The translations under genes and the position numbers were made by a program. From the NCBI RefSeq assembly GCF_000717715.1, contig NZ_JOAI01000040.1, positions 16,868-80,867 of the forward strand: DNA of 64,000 nt. The letters are read 5' to 3'. This DNA comes from Streptomyces sp. NRRL B-24484 (GTDB lineage: Bacteria > Actinomycetota > Actinomycetes > Streptomycetales > Streptomycetaceae). The notes beneath the pieces are model-generated. The model was not told where the DNA came from and did not search any database. It saw only the letters and a list, made by a program, of their open reading frames with translations. Every line of letters starts with the position of its first letter. Position 1 is the stretch's first letter. Shown here in pieces: positions 24,179 through 31,636 of the stretch.

Positions 24179-26023
24179 TCAGACGCAAGAGGCCGAAAGG
24201 CCGTCAGCCGGTGTGCTGCAGGCAGGCAGCGCGCCGGATGCACCGGTGGGCGGTTCGAGCCGGCGCGGCTGCAGGGCCGCGGGCATGAGCGGGACGGCCA
24301 GGGCTGCGATGGCGGTCAGGTCGTCGCGGTACTGCGGCATCGCAACGTGCAGGCCGCGCTGGACGGCCCAGAACCGGTGCGCCTCCTCGTCGGTGTAGGG
24401 GCGCGCCTGCTCGGCGAGCAGCGCCAGCACGGCCCCCGGGTGCCGCGGCCGGTGGCGGGTGGGCTGGCTGCGGTACAGGGCTGTGCCGTCGCGCCGCATC
24501 ACGGTGATCTGGTCGACTATCGCCAGTTCTTCGGCGGCTGCGACGACGTCGGGCAGCACCTGGTAGTGGGTGTCGTGGCCGGCGGCGGTGGTGAATCGGG
24601 CGGGCAGGCCCCGCCCGCTGACCCGGGCGTAGCGATGGGCGGTGCCCTGGCGGGAGTCGGCCGCGCGCACGGCCAGGACCAGCAGCTCCACCCGGTACCC
24701 GGCCCGTCGGTACGTCTGCGCGGCTGCGGCGAACTGCGTAGGTCCGGCCGGGGTGGTCTCGATGACGAGGTTCCCGTGCCGCTCGCGCACGTAGGCCTCG
24801 GCCTTTGCCTGCCAGGCCCGGTAGTCGGTGCGGATCTTCTCCGAGGCACGGCGCGGATCGGTGTGCAGCAGCTGAAGGTAGTCCGGGTGCAGGGCCTTGA
24901 AGTCGTCGCCGGCCAGGTGGATCGGGCTGTGCAGGGACCGGTGGACCAGTTGGGCGGCCCGGGTCTTGCCGGCGCCGGGCTGGCCGGCGATGTAGACCAC
25001 GAGCGGCTTCTCCTGGGAGGTGATTGGCTCCAGCATGGTCGGCACGACCATCGCGTCGAAGACGAAGTCGTGCTCGTCCGAGGACAGCCGGTGGTAGTCG
25101 ACCCCGGGCGCCCGCTGCAGTGGCTGGGCGGTGCGGCGCACCGGTTCGGCCAGCGCCGCGGCCCGCTCGGCGTCGCGACTCACGGCCAGCGCCCAGTCTT
25201 CGGGGATCCGGGGGTCGTGCACACGCCGCTCGCACGCGGTCAGCTGCCGGCGGAACCGGCCGGTGGTCGCCGCGTCCCAGGGGCGCTTCCGCTCGGCGAC
25301 CACGGCCTGGGCCGCGCGCGCCGGACGGACCCAGCGCCCGTTGGAGCCGAGCTCGTTGACGTACACGCTCTCCAGCACCGCCGCGGCGCCGCGCCGCACC
25401 ACGAACACCTTGTCGGCCAGATGCCCGGCCTCCACCGCGCCAAGCGCGTCAGGCAGCGCGGCGGCACAGGCGTCGTGGTTGTCCCAGGCCACGTAGCGGG
25501 CCCGGCCCTGGGCAGCCAGGTGCAGGTAGCGGTCCAGGACGCCGAGCTGGCTGAGCGCCTCGGGCACGGCCAGGGCCACGATCTCGACCCGGTAGCCCGC
25601 CTGCCGGTAGGTGGCGATCTCAGCCAGGAACTCCTCGGGACGGCCCAGCGCCGCCTCCACCACCGCGTCGAACCGGTAGATGCGCAGCAGCGCCTCCAGC
25701 CGGGCCTGCCATCCGTAGGTGTCCGTGCGCACCCGCACCCCGGCCGTGCGCACGTCCTCAGCGAGGAACCGGGGGTAGTGGGGGTGGACGGCCTTGTAGG
25801 CGTCACGGTCCACTCGCACCGCACCGCCCCGCGCGGCGAGTGCCGCGTGCACCAGGTCGACGACGAGCGTCTTGCCGCTGCCGGCTTGCCCGGCCACGAA
25901 CACCACTACCGGACGCTCCTGGCGGACCGCGTGCCCGATCCCGGCCGGAAGAATGAACCGCTCCAGCACCGCGGCGCTCTCGGCATCCGACAACGCCGCC
26001 GGGGCCGCGTCCCACTCCTTCAA
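24179..26023 (-). CDS. Double zeta-toxin/kinase protein (614 aa)
   Basis: Two zeta-type P-loop kinase domains are fused head to tail. Domain 1 has VVVFVAGQAGSGKTLVVDLV (about residue 40) and VDRDAYKAVHPHYPRFLAED. Domain 2 has VVYIAGQPGAGKTRAAQLVH (about 340) and AGDDFKALHPDYLQLLHTD. Zeta toxins phosphorylate UDP-N-acetylglucosamine and block wall synthesis; most are single-domain, and fused pairs occur in actinobacteria. Both Walker A lysines and the D-x-F/Y-K-x-x-H-P motifs are kept, so both halves could be active. The nearest antitoxin candidate is at 23828. Confidence 0.85.
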   Translation of the reverse strand: MKEWDAAPAALSDAESAAVLERFILPAGIGHAVRQERPVVVFVAGQAGSGKTLVVDLVHAALAARGGAVRVDRDAYKAVHPHYPRFLAEDVRTAGVRVRTDTYGWQARLEALLRIYRFDAVVEAALGRPEEFLAEIATYRQAGYRVEIVALAVPEALSQLGVLDRYLHLAAQGRARYVAWDNHDACAAALPDALGAVEAGHLADKVFVVRRGAAAVLESVYVNELGSNGRWVRPARAAQAVVAERKRPWDAATTGRFRRQLTACERRVHDPRIPEDWALAVSRDAERAAALAEPVRRTAQPLQRAPGVDYHRLSSDEHDFVFDAMVVPTMLEPITSQEKPLVVYIAGQPGAGKTRAAQLVHRSLHSPIHLAGDDFKALHPDYLQLLHTDPRRASEKIRTDYRAWQAKAEAYVRERHGNLVIETTPAGPTQFAAAAQTYRRAGYRVELLVLAVRAADSRQGTAHRYARVSGRGLPARFTTAAGHDTHYQVLPDVVAAAEELAIVDQITVMRRDGTALYRSQPTRHRPRHPGAVLALLAEQARPYTDEEAHRFWAVQRGLHVAMPQYRDDLTAIAALAVPLMPAALQPRRLEPPTGASGALPACSTPADGLSASCV

Positions 26024-26095
26024 CCCGCTGCTCCTCGCCGCTTCAGGCTCCTGATGGGCGGTCCGCCCTCACCACATCATAGCGGGTACGGGTAC

Positions 26096-26132
26096 GGGTA
26101 CGTACCCATGTAGAGAATGCGGGTACGTACCC
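26096..26132. promoter_or_regulatory. Two perfect GGGTACGTACCC palindromes
   Basis: Identical 12-bp palindromes at 26096-26107 and 26121-26132, 25 bp apart centre to centre, with a run of GGGTAC repeats just upstream (26083-26095). They lie 33 bp before the antitoxin-like gene at 26165 and fit cooperative binding of its RHH-type product. Confidence 0.8.
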
Positions 26133-26164
26133 ATATCCTGATGAGGACCGAGAGGAGCCCCTTG

Positions 26165-26422
26165 ATGGCCGACGCCAACGTGCGCATCCCCGCCGAGACC
26201 CGCGACCGCCTCGCCGAGATCGCCGCGGCCGAGCATCTGTCCCTGCGCGCCTACCTGGCCCGCCTCGCCGACACCCTGCTCACCCCCGCCGAACGCGCCG
26301 AACGCGCCGAACAGGCCCGCCAGAGGCTCCAGGCCTGGAACGGCTACGACCCCGACACCGCACACACCGAACAGCTGGACGCCGAACTCGACCGGCGCCT
26401 GGCCCAGGCGGGCGGCCAGTGA
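26165..26422 (+). CDS. Antitoxin-like protein with RHH-type N terminus (85 aa)
   Basis: The N terminus ADANVRIPAETRDRLAEIAA followed by LSLRAYLARLADTLL has the strand-helix-helix pattern of ribbon-helix-helix repressors. The C-terminal half is acidic and probably folds onto the toxin. ATG 26165 is preceded by GAGGAG. Its stop overlaps the start of the PIN-like gene. Two perfect palindromes upstream suggest autoregulation. Confidence 0.75.
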   Translation: MADANVRIPAETRDRLAEIAAAEHLSLRAYLARLADTLLTPAERAERAEQARQRLQAWNGYDPDTAHTEQLDAELDRRLAQAGGQ

Positions 26423-26796
26423 CCGTCCTGCACGTCGTCCTCGATGACACCGCCATGGTCGCCGCCGGCCGCGGCAACATCCTTGCCTCCCGGCTCATCC
26501 ACCGCGCCCATGCCGAGGCCGGCTGGTACCTCTACGCCCCCGCCTGCGCGCTCGTGGAAGCCGACCGGGCCCGTCCCGGCACCGCCGAGCACCTGGCCGC
26601 CCTGCCCGGGGTGACCGTCCTCGACCTCGACCTCGCCGCCGCCCTGGCCTTGGCCAAGGAGAACACCTGGGCCGAGGCACACACCCGCTACGCCGCCGCC
26701 CCGACCCCGGAGCGCCCGGACGGCGCGGTCGTCGCCACCGTCGACCCGGTCCGCTGGAAGGGCCAACCGGTGCGCGTCATCGACCTCACCCCATAA
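26419..26796 (+). CDS. PIN-like toxin (125 aa)
   Basis: The N-terminal strand with paired acids (LHVVLDDTAMVAAGRGNILA), a glutamate in ACALVEADRARPG and a late aspartate stretch (DGAVVATVDPVRWKG) follow the PIN-domain nuclease arrangement of VapC-type toxins, though more diverged than typical VapC. It is coupled to the antitoxin-like gene upstream by GTGA overlap. The target RNA is unknown. Confidence 0.65.
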   Translation: MTVLHVVLDDTAMVAAGRGNILASRLIHRAHAEAGWYLYAPACALVEADRARPGTAEHLAALPGVTVLDLDLAAALALAKENTWAEAHTRYAAAPTPERPDGAVVATVDPVRWKGQPVRVIDLTP

Positions 26797-27385
26797 CCCT
26801 GCCGCCGAGACAGCCAAGCCCCTCCAGGCGAGGGCACGAGCCGACGGCACCCGGCCGCACGCCGGTGACCGGTGGCCCGAAGGAGGCCGACGAGGCCAGT
26901 ACGTCGGTGGCAGCGCCAGCCGGCCGTCTGCCGAGGGACATCGTGGCCAGGGTTTGGGCAGCCAGGGCAGCGGGTGTGGAGGAGTGTCATGTCCGATCCT
27001 GGCCGAGGCCTTCACCGCGCCCGCCGCCGTGGGACGGGGTGATCAGGAGGGGTCAGGTACCTATCGCGGCCGGTAGCTGGGAGGGTGGCGAAGCCCGCCG
27101 ACGGGCGGTTCAGACGGACGGTTGAAGCGGTTCACGAACCGTCCGGCCGGGTAGCCATGTTGCCCCGGAGGGCCGGGTCGAGCAGTGCCCGGCCGCCCGC
27201 GCTGCCGGGGCGCGCCCCCACCGCGCCCCGGCACACTGCCCGGACAACGAGCCCGGCGACAGTCGCCGATCACGCCCCGGCGACCGCACGACCGGCCGCA
27301 GTCCAGGGCAGGACCGCGCTGCCGCGCTCCCTCGCGGCCTCCCGTGCCACATTCGACGGGCCGTAGTCCCTGCCAGCCGGGAGAC
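26797..27385. other. 590-bp region without a supported gene
   Basis: Between the PIN-like gene and the convergent XRE gene I see no supported ORF. One hairpin is present (GGACGGTT 27116-27123 with AACCGTCC 27137-27144, 13-base loop), which could terminate either transcript. The rest is proline/arginine-coding-like GC-rich sequence in all frames, perhaps decayed coding DNA. Confidence 0.4.
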
Positions 27386-28318
27386 TCAGCCCGCGGCCGG
27401 AGGAGATCGGTAGATTTCCGGGATCTGCAGCACGCCGCGCCGGTTGAGGCCGTCGGGGGAGTACCAGTGGGCCAGCGGCCAAGGCCGGCTCAACTCGGCT
27501 CCGAGCCATCCGTCCGGCTGGACGCCATCAGCGATCGCCCCGAACTGATGGGCGTAACGCCCGGTGCCGATGCCGGGCACCGGGTGGAATCGGCCGTCCG
27601 GCTCGACCAGATAGGGCTGGCCGCAACCGGTGCAGAACAGGCCGAGCTTGCCCCAGGCCGCGTTGAGCGGCCGCTCGTCGAGTGTCCCCGCGGCGAATCG
27701 TGCCGCGCCGACCCCACACGGGCAGGATCCGTCGGACTGGTACAGCACGGTGTCCGGGACAGTGTCGCGCTGCACTCCGAGCCAGCCCGGGGCGAGGCCG
27801 AGCGCGCGGGCCAGGGCGCGGCGCTGGCCCGCGTCCGGGCGGGTCGCGCCGCGGCTCCACCGGGCGAGGAGGTGCCCCTCGAGTCTGGCGGCCCGTGAGA
27901 CCTCTGCTGCAGTGCGGCCGGTGGAGGCGTGCACGAGCCGGATGCGCCGGGCCAGCGGGTCGAGCTGGTGAAGCGCCCAGGCGTGGTGCTTCAGCAGCTC
28001 CTCTTGGGCTTGGTCCGGATCGACGCCGGTTTCCTGTGCGCGTTCCAAGGCGCGCTGCCGGTGCGCCTCCGCGAGCCAGGCCCGGGCGGCGGCCTCGGGC
28101 TGTGGGGTGTCCAGGGGGAGTCCGATGAGGGCATCCCCGGCCCGGGACAGTTCGACTGCCGCGCTGGTGCCTCCAGCTCCGCACTCGAAGACGGTGGCCA
28201 GGAGCCGCTGCAGGACGGCCATCCCGGCTTCGCCAATGCCCACGACGAGCAGAGCGCTCGCAGCGTCCACGGCGCGCAGCGCGCGAAGCTCCCGCCCCTT
28301 GTTCCAGAGCTCCAGCAT
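27386..28318 (-). CDS. XRE-like regulator with C-terminal zinc-ribbon (310 aa)
   Basis: The middle has a helix-turn-helix (TGRTAAEVSRAARLEGHLLA then RWSRGATRPDAGQRRALA, about residues 130-175), typical of XRE-like proteins in Streptomyces. The N terminus is helical (LWNKGRELRALRAVDAASAL). The C-terminal part has CPCGVGA and CTGCGQPYLV, a likely zinc ribbon, then an uncharacterised domain. It starts at ATG 28318 and is divergent from the Tap-like gene at 28564, with the 28426-28536 repeats between them. It may control that operon. Confidence 0.6.
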   Translation of the reverse strand: MLELWNKGRELRALRAVDAASALLVVGIGEAGMAVLQRLLATVFECGAGGTSAAVELSRAGDALIGLPLDTPQPEAAARAWLAEAHRQRALERAQETGVDPDQAQEELLKHHAWALHQLDPLARRIRLVHASTGRTAAEVSRAARLEGHLLARWSRGATRPDAGQRRALARALGLAPGWLGVQRDTVPDTVLYQSDGSCPCGVGAARFAAGTLDERPLNAAWGKLGLFCTGCGQPYLVEPDGRFHPVPGIGTGRYAHQFGAIADGVQPDGWLGAELSRPWPLAHWYSPDGLNRRGVLQIPEIYRSPPAAG

Positions 28319-28425
28319 GCCCGCCCCTCCGTCACCGGTGATCCATTGACCGGTGCGGCAGCAGGCTAGCGGCTCCTGAGAGCGGGGCGGGGCAGGTCGT
28401 CTCGACTGTCATGAAACCCTGCCTC

Positions 28426-28536
28426 GCCTTACATCGATGCCCAACATTTCAAAACTACAAAGCAGCTGTTCACAGCCATACCAAAGGCCCCAAACCTTAC
28501 AAAATTGCCCCACGACGTAAGGCGGAGGTGTAAGGT
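28426..28536. promoter_or_regulatory. Four CCTTAC/GTAAGG half-sites ahead of the tap-like operon
   Basis: GCCTTACA (28426-28433), ACCTTAC (28494-28500), GTAAGG (28517-28522) and TGTAAGGT (28529-28536) form two inverted pairs in an unusually AT-rich intergenic region. AGGAGG and the ATG of the fusion gene follow 15-28 bp later. This looks like an operator, possibly bound by the Phd-like N terminus of the product or by the divergent XRE protein. Confidence 0.6.
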
Positions 28537-28563
28537 GGTTCCGTACACAATAGGAGGTCTGCC

Positions 28564-30867
28564 ATGCCCGTCAGCAGCGGTCAGCGCCCTACCGCCTCAG
28601 CGAACGACGCACCGGACGCGATCGGAGTTGAGGACGCCCGGAAGCAGCTGCCCACGCTCATCAACCAGGCTCAGAGCGGACACCCCACGACGATCCGGCA
28701 CGACACGCACTGCGCCCAGATCGTCGGGATCGCCGAGGGCACCGACCTGGCCGGCCTGAAGCGCTCGGGCGTCGCGGAAGCCCGCAACACTCTCTCCGCG
28801 CTCATCGTCGCCGCCGCCGGCCAGCCCTCCGTCATCACCCGCCACAACAAGCCGGTCGCCCTCCTGGTCTCGGCCCACGCCCCCGCCCGGCCCGTCTCCT
28901 CGCGGGTGCTGGCCACGGTGGGCGACAGCGTCACTGCGCTCCTCGACCTCGGCCGCCAGCAGACCGGCATCGGGATCCCCGGCGTCGACCAGGCCGCCGC
29001 CGTGCTTCGCCATGGTCGCCTCACACTCGTCGTCGGCGCCCCGGGATCCGGCACCAGCCTGCTCGCCCTGTCCGCGGCCGCCGCCGCGGCGCTCGACGCG
29101 GGCACCAGCGTCCTCTACGCAGCATCGGGTCCGACCCGGACCGACATCACCTACCGCCTCATCGCCGCCCGCGCCGACGTCGACTACCAGCGTCTGCGCG
29201 CCGGCGCCCTCACCCCCGCCGAGCAGCACAGCGTCGCCGACTTCGCGCCCACGCTGCAGGCGGCCCCGCTGCTCATCGACGACGGCACCGGCCTGGACGT
29301 GGCGGCGATCGGTGAGGTGCTGCGCGACGGCAACGAGATCCGCCTGGTCGTCGTGGATCGCCTGCAGTCCGAGCCGCATCCCCACCGCCCGCTGTCGGGC
29401 ACCAACGTGCCACCGGCCGTACGCGAGCTCGCCATCCTCGCCCAGCAGCACCAGATCCCGATCCTGGCCGCGCTCGACTCGCCCGACCACACCGCGGCGC
29501 TCACGCTGGGCGCCGACCTCGTGCTCGCCCTCTCTCGCACCGAGTCCGCCGTCGACCTGCGCATCATCGAGGCCGACCTGGGTGTGCAGACGGACGTGCC
29601 GCTACTCCTGGACAGCTCCCGTGCCCGGCTGATCGACCGGCCGCCCGCCGTCGCGGCCTCCGAGCTCGCGGCACGCCCGGTGGAGGCCGCCCCTGCCGTC
29701 GCGCCCGAGCCCACAGCCACTGCGGCAGCCGAAGCGGCTGCGGCCGATGCAAGCGCGGTGCCGGACCGTGTCACTGCCAGTCCGTCAGCCGCCAGTGACG
29801 AGCCGCCCGCGGCGGCACCTGCCGGTGCCCCGGTGGAAGGCGTGGTCGTGCGGACCGGCGCGACCAAGTTGTCGACCGGCCGCGGCAAGGACGCCATCGT
29901 CAACCACTTGCTGGCGATGATCGAGAAGAAGCGGAACAGCGCGATCGAGCTCGCGCAGGGCGACATCCAGCTCGCCATCAAGATGCTGCAGAAGTCGGCG
30001 ATCCAGGACGTGATGGGCCTGTTCGCCTACACTCGCGAGGACGCGCGATACGAGCACACCGCCCACCCGCCGCTCCTGGAGCTGTTCAAGCGGCAGGACG
30101 GCAGCAAGGCCGACCTCGTCTGGGAAGGCCGGCCCAACTGGGAGAACGAGGACCTCCTCTACGGGCCCGGCCCGAAGCAGCTCGTGCACCGGCTCGACAT
30201 GAATGCCGCGTACCTAAGCGCGTTCAAGGCCCACCTGCCGATCGGGCAGCTCAAGCACTTCGGCGGCAGCGACTGGGACCCCAAGTTCGCCGGCGTCGTG
30301 CGGGTCAGCGTGAGGCCGTGGGAGCACCGGAACCTGCCGGACCCCATGGGCAGCCGGGAGCGGGAGGACGATGCGTGGATCACCACCGCCACGCTCCGGC
30401 TCCTGCGCCGGCTGGCCGGGATGGGCCTGTGCCAGCAGCCGACGGTCCACGAGGCATGGGTCGCGCACAGCTCCGAGCACATGCTCGAATATCTTCGCCT
30501 GGCGCTCGCCACCGCCCGTCAGCGCGGAATCGAAGAGGACGACATCATCGTCGTCGAGTACGTCAAGGACATGTACGCGAAATTCGTCTCGACGAGCGGC
30601 ACCAGCGTCAACAACCACCTGCTCAACAACCCGGCCTGGCAGCACATCCTGCGCGCCCAGGCGTTCTTCAACCTGTATTTGAAGGCGTTGAAGGCCCACA
30701 AGGCCGGCCTGCAGATCGCAGCCATGAAGGGCACCGACGAACTGCACGTCATCGGGGCCTGGCGCGATGTGTTCGAGGAGGGCCGGGGCCTGACCCAGGT
30801 CAAGGAGAAGGCCGAGGAGAGGTACGAAATTCCGATGGAAAGGCCCAAGAGGAGGGGACGTAAGTAA
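28564..30867 (+). CDS. Phd-DnaB/RecA-Tap-like fusion protein (767 aa)
   Basis: The protein has four parts. (1) Residues about 18-105 form two Phd/YefM-like segments; the second, GVAEARNTLSALIVAAAGQ then PSVITRHNKPVALLVS, is the clearer. (2) About 130-360 form a DnaB/RecA-like domain (GIPGVDQAA, VVVDRLQ), but the Walker A reads GAPGSGTS, with Thr in place of Lys. (3) An Ala/Pro-rich linker runs to about 425. (4) The C-terminal 340 residues resemble Streptomyces Tap telomere-associated proteins: HRLDMNAAYLSAF (about 542), a Lys-rich helix ending LRAQAFFNLYLKAL, and MKGTDELHVIG (about 722). These three fall where Tap has its polymerase-like A, B and C motifs. Tap proteins recruit and deoxynucleotidylate the terminal protein. 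The AGGAGG before ATG 28564 is strong. Confidence 0.65.
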   Translation: MPVSSGQRPTASANDAPDAIGVEDARKQLPTLINQAQSGHPTTIRHDTHCAQIVGIAEGTDLAGLKRSGVAEARNTLSALIVAAAGQPSVITRHNKPVALLVSAHAPARPVSSRVLATVGDSVTALLDLGRQQTGIGIPGVDQAAAVLRHGRLTLVVGAPGSGTSLLALSAAAAAALDAGTSVLYAASGPTRTDITYRLIAARADVDYQRLRAGALTPAEQHSVADFAPTLQAAPLLIDDGTGLDVAAIGEVLRDGNEIRLVVVDRLQSEPHPHRPLSGTNVPPAVRELAILAQQHQIPILAALDSPDHTAALTLGADLVLALSRTESAVDLRIIEADLGVQTDVPLLLDSSRARLIDRPPAVAASELAARPVEAAPAVAPEPTATAAAEAAAADASAVPDRVTASPSAASDEPPAAAPAGAPVEGVVVRTGATKLSTGRGKDAIVNHLLAMIEKKRNSAIELAQGDIQLAIKMLQKSAIQDVMGLFAYTREDARYEHTAHPPLLELFKRQDGSKADLVWEGRPNWENEDLLYGPGPKQLVHRLDMNAAYLSAFKAHLPIGQLKHFGGSDWDPKFAGVVRVSVRPWEHRNLPDPMGSREREDDAWITTATLRLLRRLAGMGLCQQPTVHEAWVAHSSEHMLEYLRLALATARQRGIEEDDIIVVEYVKDMYAKFVSTSGTSVNNHLLNNPAWQHILRAQAFFNLYLKALKAHKAGLQIAAMKGTDELHVIGAWRDVFEEGRGLTQVKEKAEERYEIPMERPKRRGRK

Positions 30868-31455
30868 ATGGCCGGACGGTGGAGAGAACTCGGGCGGTAC
30901 AACGCCCGGGGAATCCCTGGCGGCGTGGCGATGGCGATTCATCTCGACACGGAGGTGATGAAGCGCGGCATCAAGTCGCCGCTCACCAGCAAGCGAGGAC
31001 TGGCCGCCAGGCTGAAGTATCTGACGGAGAAGAAGGGCGGGCCCGAGGCCATGGCGGCGGCCGGCATCACCGTCAAGCCGCGGACCCTCAAGAGCTGGCT
31101 GGACGGCGCGAGCACACCGCGACCGGACAACCTTGCCAAGATCGACGCAGCCTACTGGGCGCTCAAGGGACGCAACCTCGTGCCCCGGCTCAAGGAACTG
31201 CTCGACAACGACGGTGCAGGCACCGAGATCGAGATCTATCCGGTCGATCAGAGTCACGTTCCGGAGAAGCACCAGCGCGACATCGATGTCCGCCGCATCA
31301 ACCTGCGGGGCGTGTGGGACGACTTCGTCGATGCCTGGCTGGACGAGGACGCCGATCTCCTAGACCAGATCTGGGACGAGGTCCTCAACCAGCTCGGCTC
31401 GGACTACGACGCGTACACCTACGTGGAACACGTTGGATTCGCCGTCCCCCGGTGA
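30868..31455 (+). CDS. Tpg-like candidate telomere terminal protein (195 aa)
   Basis: The N-terminal half has the Tpg-type helix-turn-helix: RGLAARLKYLTEKKGGPEAM, VKPRTLKSWLDGASTPRPDN and KIDAAYWALKGRNLVPRLKE. Known Tpg terminal proteins (about 185 aa) also carry an R-L-x-F/Y-L start, an x-R-T-x-x-x-W/Y-L core and an R-P-x-P tail. The C-terminal half is acidic (DDFVDAWLDEDADLLDQIWD) and differs from known Tpg. ATG 30868 directly follows the TAA of the upstream gene, ten bases after AGGAGGGG, so the two are co-translated as tap-tpg pairs usually are. The linking Ser/Thr cannot be assigned. Confidence 0.6.
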   Translation: MAGRWRELGRYNARGIPGGVAMAIHLDTEVMKRGIKSPLTSKRGLAARLKYLTEKKGGPEAMAAAGITVKPRTLKSWLDGASTPRPDNLAKIDAAYWALKGRNLVPRLKELLDNDGAGTEIEIYPVDQSHVPEKHQRDIDVRRINLRGVWDDFVDAWLDEDADLLDQIWDEVLNQLGSDYDAYTYVEHVGFAVPR

Positions 31456-31462
31456 TCGAGAC

Positions 31463-31498
31463 AAGGGCTGTGCAACCTTCCAAGGGTGCACAGCCCTT
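31463..31498. terminator. Strong terminator after the tpg-like gene
   Basis: A perfect 12-bp stem (AAGGGCTGTGCA 31463-31474 with TGCACAGCCCTT 31487-31498) and 12-base loop start eight bases after the stop codon. They close the two-gene operon. Confidence 0.85.
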
Positions 31499-31636
31499 CG
31501 TCGTGCGCCGTGAGCTGCGGGACGAGTCAGCCGACGAGGCGGACAGGAACCAGGAACTACTCGAAGGCGTAGGTGTGCGCGCTCGACGACGTCGAGACCG
31601 GGGCCAGGGCGCCAGCCAGCCGCACCTTCAGCCTTG

